In this document: piece after piece, positions 1 to 8,592 of the stretch | Numbering within the stretch: the first letter of the stretch is position 1 | Layout of the letters: each line of letters starts with the position of its first letter | Assembly: GCF_000802205.1 (NCBI RefSeq) | Contig: NZ_CP012850.1 | Span: 1 to 64,000, forward strand | Origin: Candidatus Nitrosocosmicus oleophilus | Lineage (GTDB): Archaea > Thermoproteota > Nitrososphaeria > Nitrososphaerales > Nitrososphaeraceae | Reading direction: 5' to 3' | DNA length: 64,000 bases | Program-made: the position numbers and the translations under genes | The notes under the pieces: model-generated | The model's database searches: none | Told to the model about the DNA's origin: nothing | Seen by the model: the letters and a program-made list of their open reading frames with translations, nothing else

Positions 1-269
1 ACAGAGTGACTTTTGTTAAAATCTTGATATCAATCTGTTCTTCCTTAAGATCCGACAATAATTTGCGGAAGGAATCATGACTGATTCTAAGTGATTTAGA
101 AAATGATGAATAAGGCCCACAAAAAAAGATGTATTTAGAAGTAATTCTGCAGATATCTAGGTATCTATTCGGATCTGAAGATATGTCATTCAATTATTTG
201 AATACACCCCTAGATAAGAATAGTTATGAAAGGTAATATGAGGTTTGAGTGTATTAAATAAGCATTTAT

Positions 270-680
270 TTATTTTATTTGAGATTCGACAGGCTTCTTC
301 ATCAATAACATGCTTATCTTTTCTACGACAGTAGTTGGACTGATGGGTTTTACCGCAAATTCATCTGCACCGTAATCTAAGACTCTGGTCTTACTGTTTT
401 CGTTTTCAGCAAGTGCAAAAATCTTTACATCGAGATTCAATTTTCGTATATTTACAATTAACATGGGGCCTCTATCGGCAGCTATCGTGCCGTTTATTAG
501 TATTATATCAACCCTATTATTCAATTCCTTCAGCTTTGCTAGACATTCTATAGCACTGGCTGTCTTGTATACCTTAAACTTGGCCAAATTGAAATGACCT
601 GCTAAAATATTAGAGACATCAATATCATCCTCTACTAATATAATAGAATGTTTATTATCTACAGTGGATTCGGTCAGCAA
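270..680 (-). CDS. Stand-alone response-regulator receiver domain, phospho-acceptor Asp apparently lost
   Basis: 136 residues, a single CheY-like receiver fold with no output domain. The N-terminal acidic pair (VEDD, about residues 16-19) and the C-terminal conserved lysine (AVKP) are present. At the position where the phosphorylated Asp follows the third strand (normally LLD-x-x-MP) the sequence reads DIILINGT, so Asn replaces Asp. The usual Thr/Ser after strand 4 is Ala (FALAENE). Known for the family: such pseudo-receivers are usually not phosphorylated and work by protein contact. Role here is inferred. No kinase is adjacent. Compare the intact receiver at 6933-7361. Confidence 0.8.
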   Translation of the reverse strand: MLTESTVDNKHSIILVEDDIDVSNILAGHFNLAKFKVYKTASAIECLAKLKELNNRVDIILINGTIAADRGPMLIVNIRKLNLDVKIFALAENENSKTRVLDYGADEFAVKPISPTTVVEKISMLLMKKPVESQIK

Positions 681-825
681 CTATATAGATAGACCACATC
701 TCAGATAAATTAATCTTTCCAGAATTACGAAACTTTACATATGTACTGATTTGTTGCTTGGTGGATTAATTGGTTAACACCCTCAAATAAATCAAATTCA
801 AAAATAAAAAAGGTCGAACGGATTT

Positions 826-1263
826 CTAATCAGAATCTAGATCGAGTGCGGGAGCTGGAACAATTACCACTGGTTTACCTATCGCCTTAATCAATGTATT
901 TTGAATTTGAACCAGGTTTTGCTGTATGGCAGTTTCATTGTCGTCATTTAATGCCAAAATAGCGTCATTTGTATAATTTAATAATCTTTCTTTCATTAGT
1001 AAATCTGAAGAACCGGATGTAGAATTAGTTTGGTTTGTCTGTGATTGTATTAGTGGTTCTGTTTGGCTAATGTTTGCTTGGACAGGTTGACTTACATTTT
1101 GGTTGGTTTGGTTACTAAAGTCAGGGGCAGTGGTATTAGCAATAGGAGTGGTATTTGCTACCAGTTGACCATAACCGCTATTGCTTGTCGTACTTAAAAT
1201 CATCATCAAGCTTAGGGACATGATAACTGGAACAACTATTTTCATAAATGATTCCATCATCAT
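826..1263 (-). CDS. Secreted Asn/Thr/Gln-rich protein, function unknown
   Basis: 145 residues. The N-terminus has a Met-rich start (three possible ATGs and MKIVVPV), then a hydrophobic stretch (VPVIMSLSLMMIL) followed by small polar residues, as in a Sec signal peptide. The mature part is rich in Asn, Thr, Gln and Ser with many N-x-S/T sequons, then a more ordered helical C-terminus ending in Asp residues. I recognise no domain. Low-complexity composition resembles the other secreted proteins of this window (1735-2211, 55367-55561). Confidence 0.6.
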   Translation of the reverse strand: MMMESFMKIVVPVIMSLSLMMILSTTSNSGYGQLVANTTPIANTTAPDFSNQTNQNVSQPVQANISQTEPLIQSQTNQTNSTSGSSDLLMKERLLNYTNDAILALNDDNETAIQQNLVQIQNTLIKAIGKPVVIVPAPALDLDSD

Positions 1264-1734
1264 TTCTAGGTCAACAATATTTATATAAATGATTGGAACA
1301 ATAATCGCAACTTTTCAATACCTATTAGTATTATATATAATAACGTTATAGTTTAAGGTTCAATATCAAAAGGATTGTTAATGATATCAAAAGGATATTG
1401 ACTTGACCAGTGCTATTAACTCAATCTACCTAATTCAAACTTGTGAGAATAATCAAATGAGGCCTATGAACAAGCCATATATTATTGCTTAATCAAGTCG
1501 AAAGTCATCGTTAGAAAGCTTATTTTTGATGAATTTAGACAAAGCAAGGTTGAATATATTATCGAATATAAAATCGCATTAAAACTAAAAACAATTCTCT
1601 CGATTAGTCATTATCATAATATTTTCTAGAAATTTGTAACATGTTTAACTAAGGTATGATTAAATTTTTTAATAAATGAAAAATAGAGACTAAAAATAGT
1701 CTAGTTCTAGATTACTGCAGAGGATTGAAATCTC
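1264..1734. other. Intergenic stretch, 471 bases, no gene seen
   Basis: AT-rich sequence between two convergent-sense secreted-protein genes, both on the minus strand. It must carry the promoter of the 826-1263 gene (TATA-like TATTTATATAAA just upstream of 1263). I see no credible ORF or RNA gene. Confidence 0.5.
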
Positions 1735-2211
1735 TCACTGTGTGTTGTTTGCTGATGATAAAGCATTGCTTTGATTTTCAGGTTCTACATACTGTTCCTG
1801 TTCCATTCCTTGTCCTAGTGAGGTATTACCACCTGAGAGGGATGTATTATTACTCATGATTTCTTGATTTCCAGATGTTAAGTTCTGTAATTCTTGAAAG
1901 GATCCAACATCTGTTGATGTTTGGTTGGCTGAACCAGTGCTTGAAGCATTGCCAGATGTTTGGTTGGCTGAACCAGTGCTTGAAGCATTGCCAGATGTTT
2001 GGTTGGCTGAACCAGTGCTTGAAGCATTGCCAGATGTTTGGTTGGCTGAACCAGTGCTTGAAGCATTGCCAGATGTTTCATTACCACCCATCATTCCCGA
2101 TGTCAAATTATTAAAGGCTTGACCAATTTCCTCTACAATATTTTGTGCATGTGCCACCTGAACTACTGGTATAAACAATACTGAAAGTAGCAATAATGAT
2201 AAATATTTCAT
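1735..2211 (-). CDS. Secreted protein with four identical 13-residue Ser/Asn/Thr repeats
   Basis: 158 residues. A clear signal peptide (MKYLSLLLLSVLFIPVVQVAHA) precedes a short region (NIVEEIGQAFNNLTSG) that matches the N-terminus of the small protein at 55367-55561 almost residue for residue. Four tandem copies of SGNASSTGSANQT follow, encoded by identical 39-base DNA repeats (1921-2076), then a Gln/Asn/Ser tail. The repeats carry many N-x-S/T sequons, so surface display and glycosylation are plausible but inferred. Exact DNA repeats suggest recent expansion and easy length change. Confidence 0.75.
   Translation of the reverse strand: MKYLSLLLLSVLFIPVVQVAHAQNIVEEIGQAFNNLTSGMMGGNETSGNASSTGSANQTSGNASSTGSANQTSGNASSTGSANQTSGNASSTGSANQTSTDVGSFQELQNLTSGNQEIMSNNTSLSGGNTSLGQGMEQEQYVEPENQSNALSSANNTQ
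1921..2076. repeat. Four perfect 39-bp tandem repeats inside a secreted-protein gene
   Basis: Unit boundaries 1921-1959, 1960-1998, 1999-2037 and 2038-2076. All four copies are identical in DNA. The unit is a multiple of three, so copy-number change keeps the frame. Because the unit lacks stops in several frames it also opens spurious ORFs on both strands. Confidence 0.95.
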
Positions 2212-2445
2212 TAATGATTTTAGTTCATCATGATTTAAATAGTTGTACCCATTTATAAAATTCGAAAATATCTACAAGATACTAGTATACTTGAGTCTAT
2301 CAAAGCCGATTTGCTTTGTTTTTGACATTGAAATTAGATATTTTGTTCGAATCTCAACATATATTTTGAGACAAATTTCCAAAAACAATGTAAAATAAGT
2401 GTAATCATCGAGATTGACGGAACGAGAAAAACATATAACGCCTCT

Positions 2446-2904
2446 CTATTCGGAAACATTTTTTTGAGCAATAATTTTGATTGGTTTTATTTTTATGATG
2501 CATTCTCCTTTGACGGCGTTTCTCTTGCCGTATTTTTCAGCATTCTCTTTTCCCATGTATCGTTCAGCTATGCGGCTGGTTAAACGTAAAAGTTCGTCAT
2601 GACTGGGGTGTTGATCTATTTCGGCTATTCCATAGAGTATTATAAAAGAAAATGGAGGTTTTTGATCATCCACACTTAAACATATTTTAGGATTAGATAT
2701 CAAATGTCTCGCCTTTACTGAATTATGAAAAGTTGTAAAAATTACTGTAAAATCCTTATTACCGCTACTACTAGGATCATGATCAACAACAAACCAAACT
2801 GGAGCTACATGAGGAATACCATCTAAAGATGCTGTTGAAACTTTAGCGGTCATTGTGCCAAGATTTAAAAAGTTCATGACTTCTTGAGGATTCATTTCTG
2901 TCAA
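2446..2904 (-). CDS. Pyridoxamine-5'-phosphate-oxidase-like flavin/F420-binding split-barrel protein
   Basis: 152 residues. The pattern TAKVSTASLDGIPHVAPVWFVVD near the N-terminus, followed by FTVIFTTFHNSVKARHLISNPKICLSVDD, is typical of the FMN-binding split barrel, PPOX class, in the group that often uses F420 in archaea and actinobacteria. Expected role: small cytosolic redox protein using F420H2 or FMNH2; the substrate cannot be told. Full length for the family. Monocistronic as far as seen. Confidence 0.8.
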   Translation of the reverse strand: MTEMNPQEVMNFLNLGTMTAKVSTASLDGIPHVAPVWFVVDHDPSSSGNKDFTVIFTTFHNSVKARHLISNPKICLSVDDQKPPFSFIILYGIAEIDQHPSHDELLRLTSRIAERYMGKENAEKYGKRNAVKGECIIKIKPIKIIAQKNVSE

Positions 2905-3267
2905 GTTTCTTAAATAACAATATTAGAGTTATCATTTAAAAACTTGAAATCCATTTCAAGTGAAATAATACTTGATATTCTTAAAAATTCAACTAGAAAA
3001 ACAAAAAGATTGCTAAATCGGCTATGCATACCTTAATCCTTAAGTTTGTCTCGTAGTTGATGATTTAATTCACAAGTAAGCTAAGATAATAATTTCTCTT
3101 TTTGTACAGTATCATCATATATAATTATCTACAATAGTAACAATATATCAAATAATATCGAAATCAATTTTCATTACAAACTAAGAGCAAATATATCCAT
3201 AAAAATAATACAGAAATGAGTATCACAACCATGATATATCAAAATTCAGTTATAGATTTAGATAATA
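2905..3267. other. Intergenic stretch between divergent genes
   Basis: 363 bases between the minus-strand split-barrel gene and the plus-strand repeat-protein gene. GATATATC at 3232-3239 lies about 30 bases before the ATG at 3268 and is a reasonable TATA box for a leaderless transcript. Nothing else recognised. Confidence 0.5.
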
Positions 3268-3540
3268 ATGAGTAACATAACAAAAAACTATAAGGTTGGA
3301 CTTTTCGCAATGTTTATTGCAGCTGCCCTAATTGGATCCGTAGTAGCATTTGGCGATAACATGGCATATGCAGGCGGAAAACACAAAAAATCTAATGATG
3401 CAGAGCAAGCAATTGAACAAGACCAAGAAAACGAGCAAAATGCACAATGTGTATCCGGTGAATTTACCTTAGCATCATGCAACAACTTAGGCTTCCTTTT
3501 CCAGAACAACGAAGGTAACTTAGCCTTAGGTCAACAATAA
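3268..3540 (+). CDS. Secreted single-unit member of the curlin-like repeat family
   Basis: 90 residues. A signal peptide (hydrophobic AMFIAAALIGSVVAF, cleavage probably after AYA) is followed by one repeat unit: AEQAIEQDQENEQNAQCVSG, a second Cys in ASCNN, and a Gln/Asn/Gly segment ending NLALGQQ. This is the same unit found twice in the proteins at 6292-6726 and 38043-38477, eight times in 9712-11178 and six times in 55915-57030. It is more charged (Glu/Asp) than the others. Likely exported; the Cys pair could form a disulfide. Function unknown; a minor subunit or capping form of the family is possible. Confidence 0.75.
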   Translation: MSNITKNYKVGLFAMFIAAALIGSVVAFGDNMAYAGGKHKKSNDAEQAIEQDQENEQNAQCVSGEFTLASCNNLGFLFQNNEGNLALGQQ

Positions 3541-3840
3541 ACCTCCTCTTTTTTTTACCAATATATTAAATTCAATCAAATTAAAATAAGAATAAACTTT
3601 TTTAACAAGTGGTCAAAATCCAATATATATACATTTATTCAAACAATATTTCATTCCCATTTTGTGATATTGTTTAAATTTCAAATGGTCTTGTTGTAGA
3701 TATCTTTGAACGTTAATCTTTAAGAAAATACCCGACCTAGTTTAATAGGCTTAAATCGAAAGACAGTGTATGTTATTAGATAATAATCAAAAAAAGATTG
3801 GACCGTACTTTGGATTACCAAATAAAATGGTATTGTTTAA

Positions 3841-4869
3841 CTAATTATTGGTAAAGATATTATAAAGCTCGCCATCAGTATGATTGGCGTAATTCCAAAT
3901 TTCAGTATTAGTTTTCAATTGTCTAAATGAGTCTTTATCTTTGATATCTAATTGATCATATAATTTTTGACCAATTACAATATGGTCGGCCTCCGCAAGT
4001 GATGTCATCTTAACCGCCACACTTATGGTGTATCCTATTAGGTCCAAATGAGGAGTTTTTAGTATTGTTTTTTCAAATTCGTAAATATCAATTCCGTACT
4101 GCACAACAGCAACTTCCCCATAATCAATTCCTACCCTTACTTTGAGCTCAGGATAGTCATATTGATTCAAAATTGGATTGATACCTTCTTTAATAACCTT
4201 GATCATGGTCAAGGCGCAACTAATACCGTTACTAAATTGAAGAGCTGCGAAACTATTGTTGGGTCCTGATTCCCCTTCCGAATCATTCATCTTGTTTATG
4301 TATTGTTCTTCCCTAGTAGTATCTTCTATAACAAAAAAAGCCAAAACTGCATCTCCAATATATTTTAAAACATAACCTCCATACAACGATATTATGCTTG
4401 TCATTTCCTGAGCAAATGATCTGATGATGGTTGTCAATCGATCTATAGGTATAGTTAAGGCCATTTTCGTAGAGCCAACTAGGTCAATATGCAGCATTAC
4501 TAATCTCAATTTAGATTCTGCGTTTTGTTCCAAAATACTCTGGGTTTCTTTTACTATGATATTTAATTCAGGTTTTGCTTTCAGCGCATTCCATGTCCTA
4601 AATTGTGCTTCTTTTACGACTGAATTGACGTCTATAATAGCATCGAGATAGAATTTGTTCAAAAGGTAATTTGATAAATTATTTTTAGTATTTCCTCCCT
4701 CCATTTTATTCTCATTTTTAATAATATCTCTTATGATGTCTTCATTAATATCTAATTCAAGTGAAATTATTTCCGGTTCAATTCCAGAATTATATAAGTT
4801 AAGTATAGTTCTTTTTTGATCTGAAGCTTCAGGCGATTTATTCACCAATACATCATTAAATTTTTGCAT
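3841..4869 (-). CDS. Class III adenylate/guanylate cyclase
   Basis: 342 residues. The catalytic domain starts near residue 125 (LVMLHIDLVGSTKM), where the Asp is the first metal ligand; the second metal Asp is in GGYVLKYIGDAVLAFF. Later motifs (VRVGIDYGEV, DLIGYTISVAVKMTSLA) complete the class III fold. Reaction: ATP or GTP to cyclic nucleotide plus pyrophosphate; specificity cannot be read safely. Residues 15-55 look like a helix-turn-helix (ILNLYNSGIEPEIISLELDINEDIIRDII), an unusual N-terminal partner. No transmembrane segment, so cytosolic. A paralogue without this N-terminus lies at 39600-40424. Confidence 0.85.
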   Translation of the reverse strand: MQKFNDVLVNKSPEASDQKRTILNLYNSGIEPEIISLELDINEDIIRDIIKNENKMEGGNTKNNLSNYLLNKFYLDAIIDVNSVVKEAQFRTWNALKAKPELNIIVKETQSILEQNAESKLRLVMLHIDLVGSTKMALTIPIDRLTTIIRSFAQEMTSIISLYGGYVLKYIGDAVLAFFVIEDTTREEQYINKMNDSEGESGPNNSFAALQFSNGISCALTMIKVIKEGINPILNQYDYPELKVRVGIDYGEVAVVQYGIDIYEFEKTILKTPHLDLIGYTISVAVKMTSLAEADHIVIGQKLYDQLDIKDKDSFRQLKTNTEIWNYANHTDGELYNIFTNN

Positions 4870-5188
4870 TAGATATAAAGGTGATATCTGAATAACAAAT
4901 CTATTTTTTCATTATTTTCTATTTGCCAAATTCTATTTACTAAAACCATTTCAAGATTAACTTTCTAAATCTTTTCACATGGAATATGATTCTTTGAAAC
5001 GGGGAAGGGGTGACGAAGAGGGAAGCTGTCGAAGTTGGATAAACAGCCCGAATTAGTTTTATCGTGTATTAAAACAATAATACATCGTTTGATTAGACTA
5101 CTTCTATATTACTTCTAACTAATTGGATAAAATAAGTTTAATGCCGGAAATCGTTTCATAATCTGATCCGTCCATAATTTGTCTATAT
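4870..5188. other. Intergenic stretch, no gene seen
   Basis: 319 bases with no supported ORF. A purine-rich patch GGGGAAGGGGTGACGAAGAGG lies at about 5000-5020. No clear hairpin or promoter beyond AT-rich background. Confidence 0.45.
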
Positions 5189-5440
5189 TTAATATTTCCA
5201 GTCTTCTGAAACTCCATTCCACCACGATCTATTTTCCACGATATCTTTTCCAATTTCCTCCTTTATTCTTATCTCTACCGAATAGAACATGTTTTCCATT
5301 GCATCAGTTCCACCATCATTGTACAATTCTGTTCCAATTTCCTTAACACGTTGCTTCTTTGTTTCCAAATCAGAGGCGTTTGGGTTTTGCAAGTAGTATG
5401 TGAACAAATCAATTAATTCTTCTTCTAAATATGCATCCAA
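5189..5440 (-). CDS. Small acidic soluble protein, function unknown
   Basis: 83 residues, no signal peptide or membrane segment. Predicted helical, with a repeated pattern of acidic and aromatic residues (DAYLEEELIDLFTYYLQ, then SVEIRIKEEIGKDIVENRSWWNGVSEDWKY). Codon use fits a real gene. The Trp-rich C-terminus is distinctive. I do not recognise the family, though it has the look of a conserved archaeal hypothetical. Confidence 0.55.
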   Translation of the reverse strand: MDAYLEEELIDLFTYYLQNPNASDLETKKQRVKEIGTELYNDGGTDAMENMFYSVEIRIKEEIGKDIVENRSWWNGVSEDWKY

Positions 5441-5746
5441 TCACTTATTCTATGTTTTTCTAGTATTTTATTATTTTCTTGATAGGCAATTGAGTAATGA
5501 TGTAAATGATCTGGAGTCTATTTTGGTGGGCATCTTTATCTTTGTTGTCATGATGACTTTATCTTCAATCGAATACCCTGTTTACACCCTATGTCTGTCT
5601 GAGTAAAATAATACTAACGGCATATACTGATTTGAAGATAAAAGTAAACCTAAATCATATTTTGTACAAGAATTCTTTGCTACGAAAAATGATCGGATGC
5701 ATTTGAGTGAGAAACATGCAGTTAGTATTTTATAAAAAAACGATCT
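5441..5746. other. Intergenic stretch between two minus-strand genes
   Basis: About 306 bases, no credible gene. An open plus-strand frame here starts inside the neighbouring gene on the other strand and has no recognisable protein features. Confidence 0.45.
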
Positions 5747-6082
5747 TCAAATTGATTCATAGGCCTCTTTAATTTCTGGTTCAATACTTTGAATCTCCTG
5801 AGTATTACTAACTACATATTCTTTAGTTGGGTCCTTCCTGTTCTTTCTAATCCCAATTATGAGATCATTATTCTTAGGATAAATATCTAGGAAATACCTG
5901 AAAGTCAATGACTTCGCATAGACTATCCTATGAGGTCTAACTTCTTCAATCACATTATCTCCTAAAGATAAAACAAATTCTCTGAGATTGACCAATAGTA
6001 TCTCTATATCTTTACCCAAATTTACTAAATGACTTTCAAATGAAATATTTGCTTTGTCTGTTAGAAATCCAAATTTGTTCAT
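5747..6082 (-). CDS. Small protein resembling the DUF5655/predicted-transport fold
   Basis: 111 residues, soluble. The pattern SLGDNVIEEVRPHRIVYAKSLTFRYFLDIYPKNNDLIIGIRKN resembles the C-terminal domain called DUF5655 (found alone or after DUF4287-type regions), where a Val-x-x-x-x-Lys-x-Tyr-x-Ala-x-Lys pattern precedes a beta-hairpin. Assignment from memory of the pattern only. No catalytic residues obvious. Divergently placed from the repeat-protein gene at 6292. Confidence 0.55.
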   Translation of the reverse strand: MNKFGFLTDKANISFESHLVNLGKDIEILLVNLREFVLSLGDNVIEEVRPHRIVYAKSLTFRYFLDIYPKNNDLIIGIRKNRKDPTKEYVVSNTQEIQSIEPEIKEAYESI

Positions 6083-6242
6083 AAATAAATATTTAATTAG
6101 TTTTTCAACCTATTTATAAGTTTAAGATTCTTTTAAGTTTAAACACATAGCATTCGCAATTAGCTAATGTACATGCTTTGAAGATTAATTCAAATTTTTT
6201 AGACCGATTGTCTGATTCTAAAACTGCTAGAATATTAGTTTA

Positions 6243-6260
6243 TTGCAATCAGTTAGCAAA
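6243..6260 (+). promoter_or_regulatory. Conserved upstream element TTGCAA-N4-TTAGCAAA
   Basis: TTGCAA at 6243-6248 and TTAGCAAA at 6253-6260 form an imperfect inverted repeat (TTGC-N9-GCAA). It ends exactly 32 bases before the ATG at 6292 and directly abuts a TATA-like TTATATTTTTT (6265-6275). The same element at the same distance occurs at 11210-11227 and 38509-38526, in front of two other members of the family. Position just upstream of TATA suggests an activator site or an unusual BRE. Confidence 0.65.
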
Positions 6261-6291
6261 TCCATTATATTTTTTCTATTGTATCAAAGGT

Positions 6292-6726
6292 ATGAATAAA
6301 ACAAATATTCACTACAAAAACAACAAACTCTTTGTCGCATCCATTGCAATAGTGGTAGCATTAGCCCTATTTGTCAGTCCAATGCTCAATGTAGATGATG
6401 CTTTAGCCACACACAACAAGAAAAATAAAGCAAAACAGTCCATAGACCAATCACAATCATCAAACCAAAATGCACAATGTGTATCAGGCGTAACAACCTT
6501 TCTCTCATGCAACAATGTCAGCTTCCAACACCAAAAGAATAGTGGAAACAATGCATTAGCACAAGGTGGACAGGGTGGAAACTCTGCAGAACAAAGTATC
6601 AGCCAATCTCAATCTTCTAGCCAAAACAGCCAAGTAGTATCTGGTGGAGACACAATCGGTTCTGGTAACAACATTAACGTCCAAAGTCAAGAAAACACGG
6701 GAAGTAATGCATTAGCACAAAGCTAA
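6292..6726 (+). CDS. Secreted two-unit curlin-like repeat protein (copy A)
   Basis: 144 residues from ATG 6292; the frame is open further upstream to 6178, but that part overlaps the promoter element and TATA box shared with the paralogues, so I prefer 6292 (leaderless). A hydrophobic signal (LFVASIAIVVALALFVSPML) ends near DDALA. Then a basic linker (THNKKNKAK) and two repeat units: first with a Cys pair (QNAQCVSG, LSCNN), second Cys-less (NSQVVSGG, GSGNN). Each unit ends in Gly-Asn-Asn/Ser-Ala-Leu-Ala-Gln, the spacing seen in curlin repeats. Nearly identical to 38043-38477, including about 100 bases upstream. Likely exported structural protein; function inferred. Confidence 0.8.
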   Translation: MNKTNIHYKNNKLFVASIAIVVALALFVSPMLNVDDALATHNKKNKAKQSIDQSQSSNQNAQCVSGVTTFLSCNNVSFQHQKNSGNNALAQGGQGGNSAEQSISQSQSSSQNSQVVSGGDTIGSGNNINVQSQENTGSNALAQS

Positions 6727-6932
6727 TTTTTTTTCTTTTTTTATATTGCATGTATTAATTACACTTTTCTTTTCAATCTTGATATCCATTAATCACTAAA
6801 ATATATACACGTTATCTCCATTGCTATTGTTTTCACTCAATGTCTATTTTCATTTCCAAACCAGTAGTTGAATTTGATACAACTAACATCAAAATTAATG
6901 GTTAGAGGAGGTCTTTATCGCTCATCAGATCT

Positions 6933-7361
6933 TCATTTTAAAACATCAATGATGATTTCCCTCAAACGTTCTAATGCGATGGGCTTGCAAATCAATCCAT
7001 CTAGTTTTATATTAGGGTTTAGATTTCGTGTAATTTCATCTTGTGTGATATCATAGGCAGATATTAAGATCGTCTTTATCTCTGGCCTGATGGCTTTTAC
7101 CTTATTTATCAATTCATATCCATTCATGTTAGGCATGCGCATATCTGTTAATAGCAAGCTATACATTTCCGGATTCTCTTTAAATTCCTTATATGCCATG
7201 TCTGGGTTGTCAAAGGTAGAGATTTCCATGCCTGCCAATTTTAGAGCTTTTTGGTAAACAAATAACAAATCCTTCTCATCGTCTACAATCAGAAGGCGGC
7301 ATTGATTGCGATTAGAGGAGGTGTTCTTTGTATGGTCAGGCAATAGTGAATTTAATTGCAA
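6933..7361 (-). CDS. Stand-alone response-regulator receiver domain (intact)
   Basis: 142 residues: CRLLIVDDEKD acidic pair, phospho-acceptor Asp in LLLTDMRMPNMNG, Ser in ILISAYD, Lys in ICKPIALE. All receiver residues are present. No output domain, as is common in Nitrososphaeria, where many receivers act by protein contact. Some 40 bases of basic/polar N-terminus precede the domain. The kinase partner is unknown; the closest kinase is at 14094-15944. Confidence 0.85.
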   Translation of the reverse strand: MQLNSLLPDHTKNTSSNRNQCRLLIVDDEKDLLFVYQKALKLAGMEISTFDNPDMAYKEFKENPEMYSLLLTDMRMPNMNGYELINKVKAIRPEIKTILISAYDITQDEITRNLNPNIKLDGLICKPIALERLREIIIDVLK

Positions 7362-7994
7362 TTGCTATAAAAGTTTTTAAAATCAATTTCCATAAAGAGA
7401 AACACAACTAATAGATTAATTCCTGATATCCTTTGATCAACTTGATATACAGATTCATTTACATCCTTGATTATATAACAAATAAGGCTGAGCGTGTCGA
7501 GCCCATTATGGGAGTTTTTCTTAAGAATTTTTTGCAAACTAGATCATAGCATTGATCATAATTCCATTATTTAACCAGCTTAATTTTTTTCATCTGTGAT
7601 AAACGTTATAATTATTTTCAATCAGTCATGTTCCTGCCGTAGAACCATGATAGATATATTTATTTGGAGCCCTTAAGGGGCTCTAATCATGTTTGCTTAA
7701 AAAGCACCCATGAGAGAACTTGATATCAGTATAACTTTAACATATTTATGAATTATGATAAATAGTTAGTTCAAGTTCCAAAGTAGATTCCTTTTTTTTG
7801 TGAATCATTTTGATATACTAATGCAAAAAAAAGACTATCAGATAATCAATTAAAGGTGTACCACTACGGATACGTCATTTTTCAAAATATCATGATCTTC
7901 TCAATATTTCGATAAGGAATTCATCCCAAATCAGGGCAATAATAAACCTCAATTATTAATACAATAGTTAATACAAAGTACATAGTTACCTTTA
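7362..7994. other. Long intergenic stretch with a small GC-rich hairpin
   Basis: 633 bases without a credible gene. The only structure I see is GAGCCC-TTAAG-GGGCTC at 7667-7683, a perfect 6-bp stem with a 5-base loop in AT-rich surroundings. It could be an RNA hairpin or a protein site. Confidence 0.5.
7667..7683. other. Perfect GC-rich hairpin in intergenic DNA
   Basis: GAGCCC TTAAG GGGCTC, isolated in a 30% GC background, about 300 bases from either gene. Not followed by a T-run, so not a typical terminator. Confidence 0.4.
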
Positions 7995-8294
7995 ATGATA
8001 GTTAGAGTTTATTTTTATAAAGAAACAAATCCTGAAATCATGCTTGGCTCAAGTAAATTAAGTCGACAAGCCCTCTCTACGATTTATGAGTTGGTATGGG
8101 AAGTAGAATTTAAGAATATTGTTAGCCCAGGAAGAGTTTGGATAAAGTTCGTCGAAGAAGTAAATCCTTTTGGTATTTCCTTAAAATGCAAAAGACATCA
8201 TTCCAAGATAACTATGGGTGACATCATACAGATTTCTGAAGATTTTTACATTGTATCTGATGTTGGTGTGAAAAAAATTACTTTGATTTATTAG
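7995..8294 (+). CDS. Small soluble protein, function unknown
   Basis: 99 residues, mainly beta by pattern (MIVRVYFYKE, FKNIVSPGRVWIKFVEEV, FYIVSDVGVKKITLIY). No signal peptide, membrane segment or motif recognised. Codon use and start placement (ATG after an AT-rich promoter-like stretch) support a real gene. Lies upstream of the ion channel but separated by 298 bases. Confidence 0.5.
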   Translation: MIVRVYFYKETNPEIMLGSSKLSRQALSTIYELVWEVEFKNIVSPGRVWIKFVEEVNPFGISLKCKRHHSKITMGDIIQISEDFYIVSDVGVKKITLIY

Positions 8295-8592
8295 TTCTAA
8301 TCTAAAATTTCTTAATAATAATTAGCTCAAAAACCTTCACGGAAAATGAAATGTACGTATGTGTTCAACAATGCTTTATCTTGTACACATAATTCTCATT
8401 CTGGATTCTCAATGCCTAAAATCAGTCGAGTATCAAATATTTCTATGATAATACATATACTCTACACCTTGGATCTCGGGGAGGAGATTGGAAGATAAAA
8501 GTGGATAAGAGCGATATCAATTTTGATTACATTCTGCTTCCACCATCACAGATCCAAAATTAGAAATATTCTCAAGTAGCAATTTACATAGT

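Noticed and set aside
1875-2122. Open frames on both strands across the 39-bp repeats
   Set aside because: They consist only of the repeat read in other frames; the signal peptide and the paralogue at 55367 identify the minus-strand frame as the real one.
6178-6291. Extension of the two-unit repeat protein upstream to 6178 as coding sequence
   Set aside because: The stretch contains the TATA box and the shared promoter element, and would place about 38 residues ahead of the signal peptide; similarity with the paralogues there is explained by promoter conservation.
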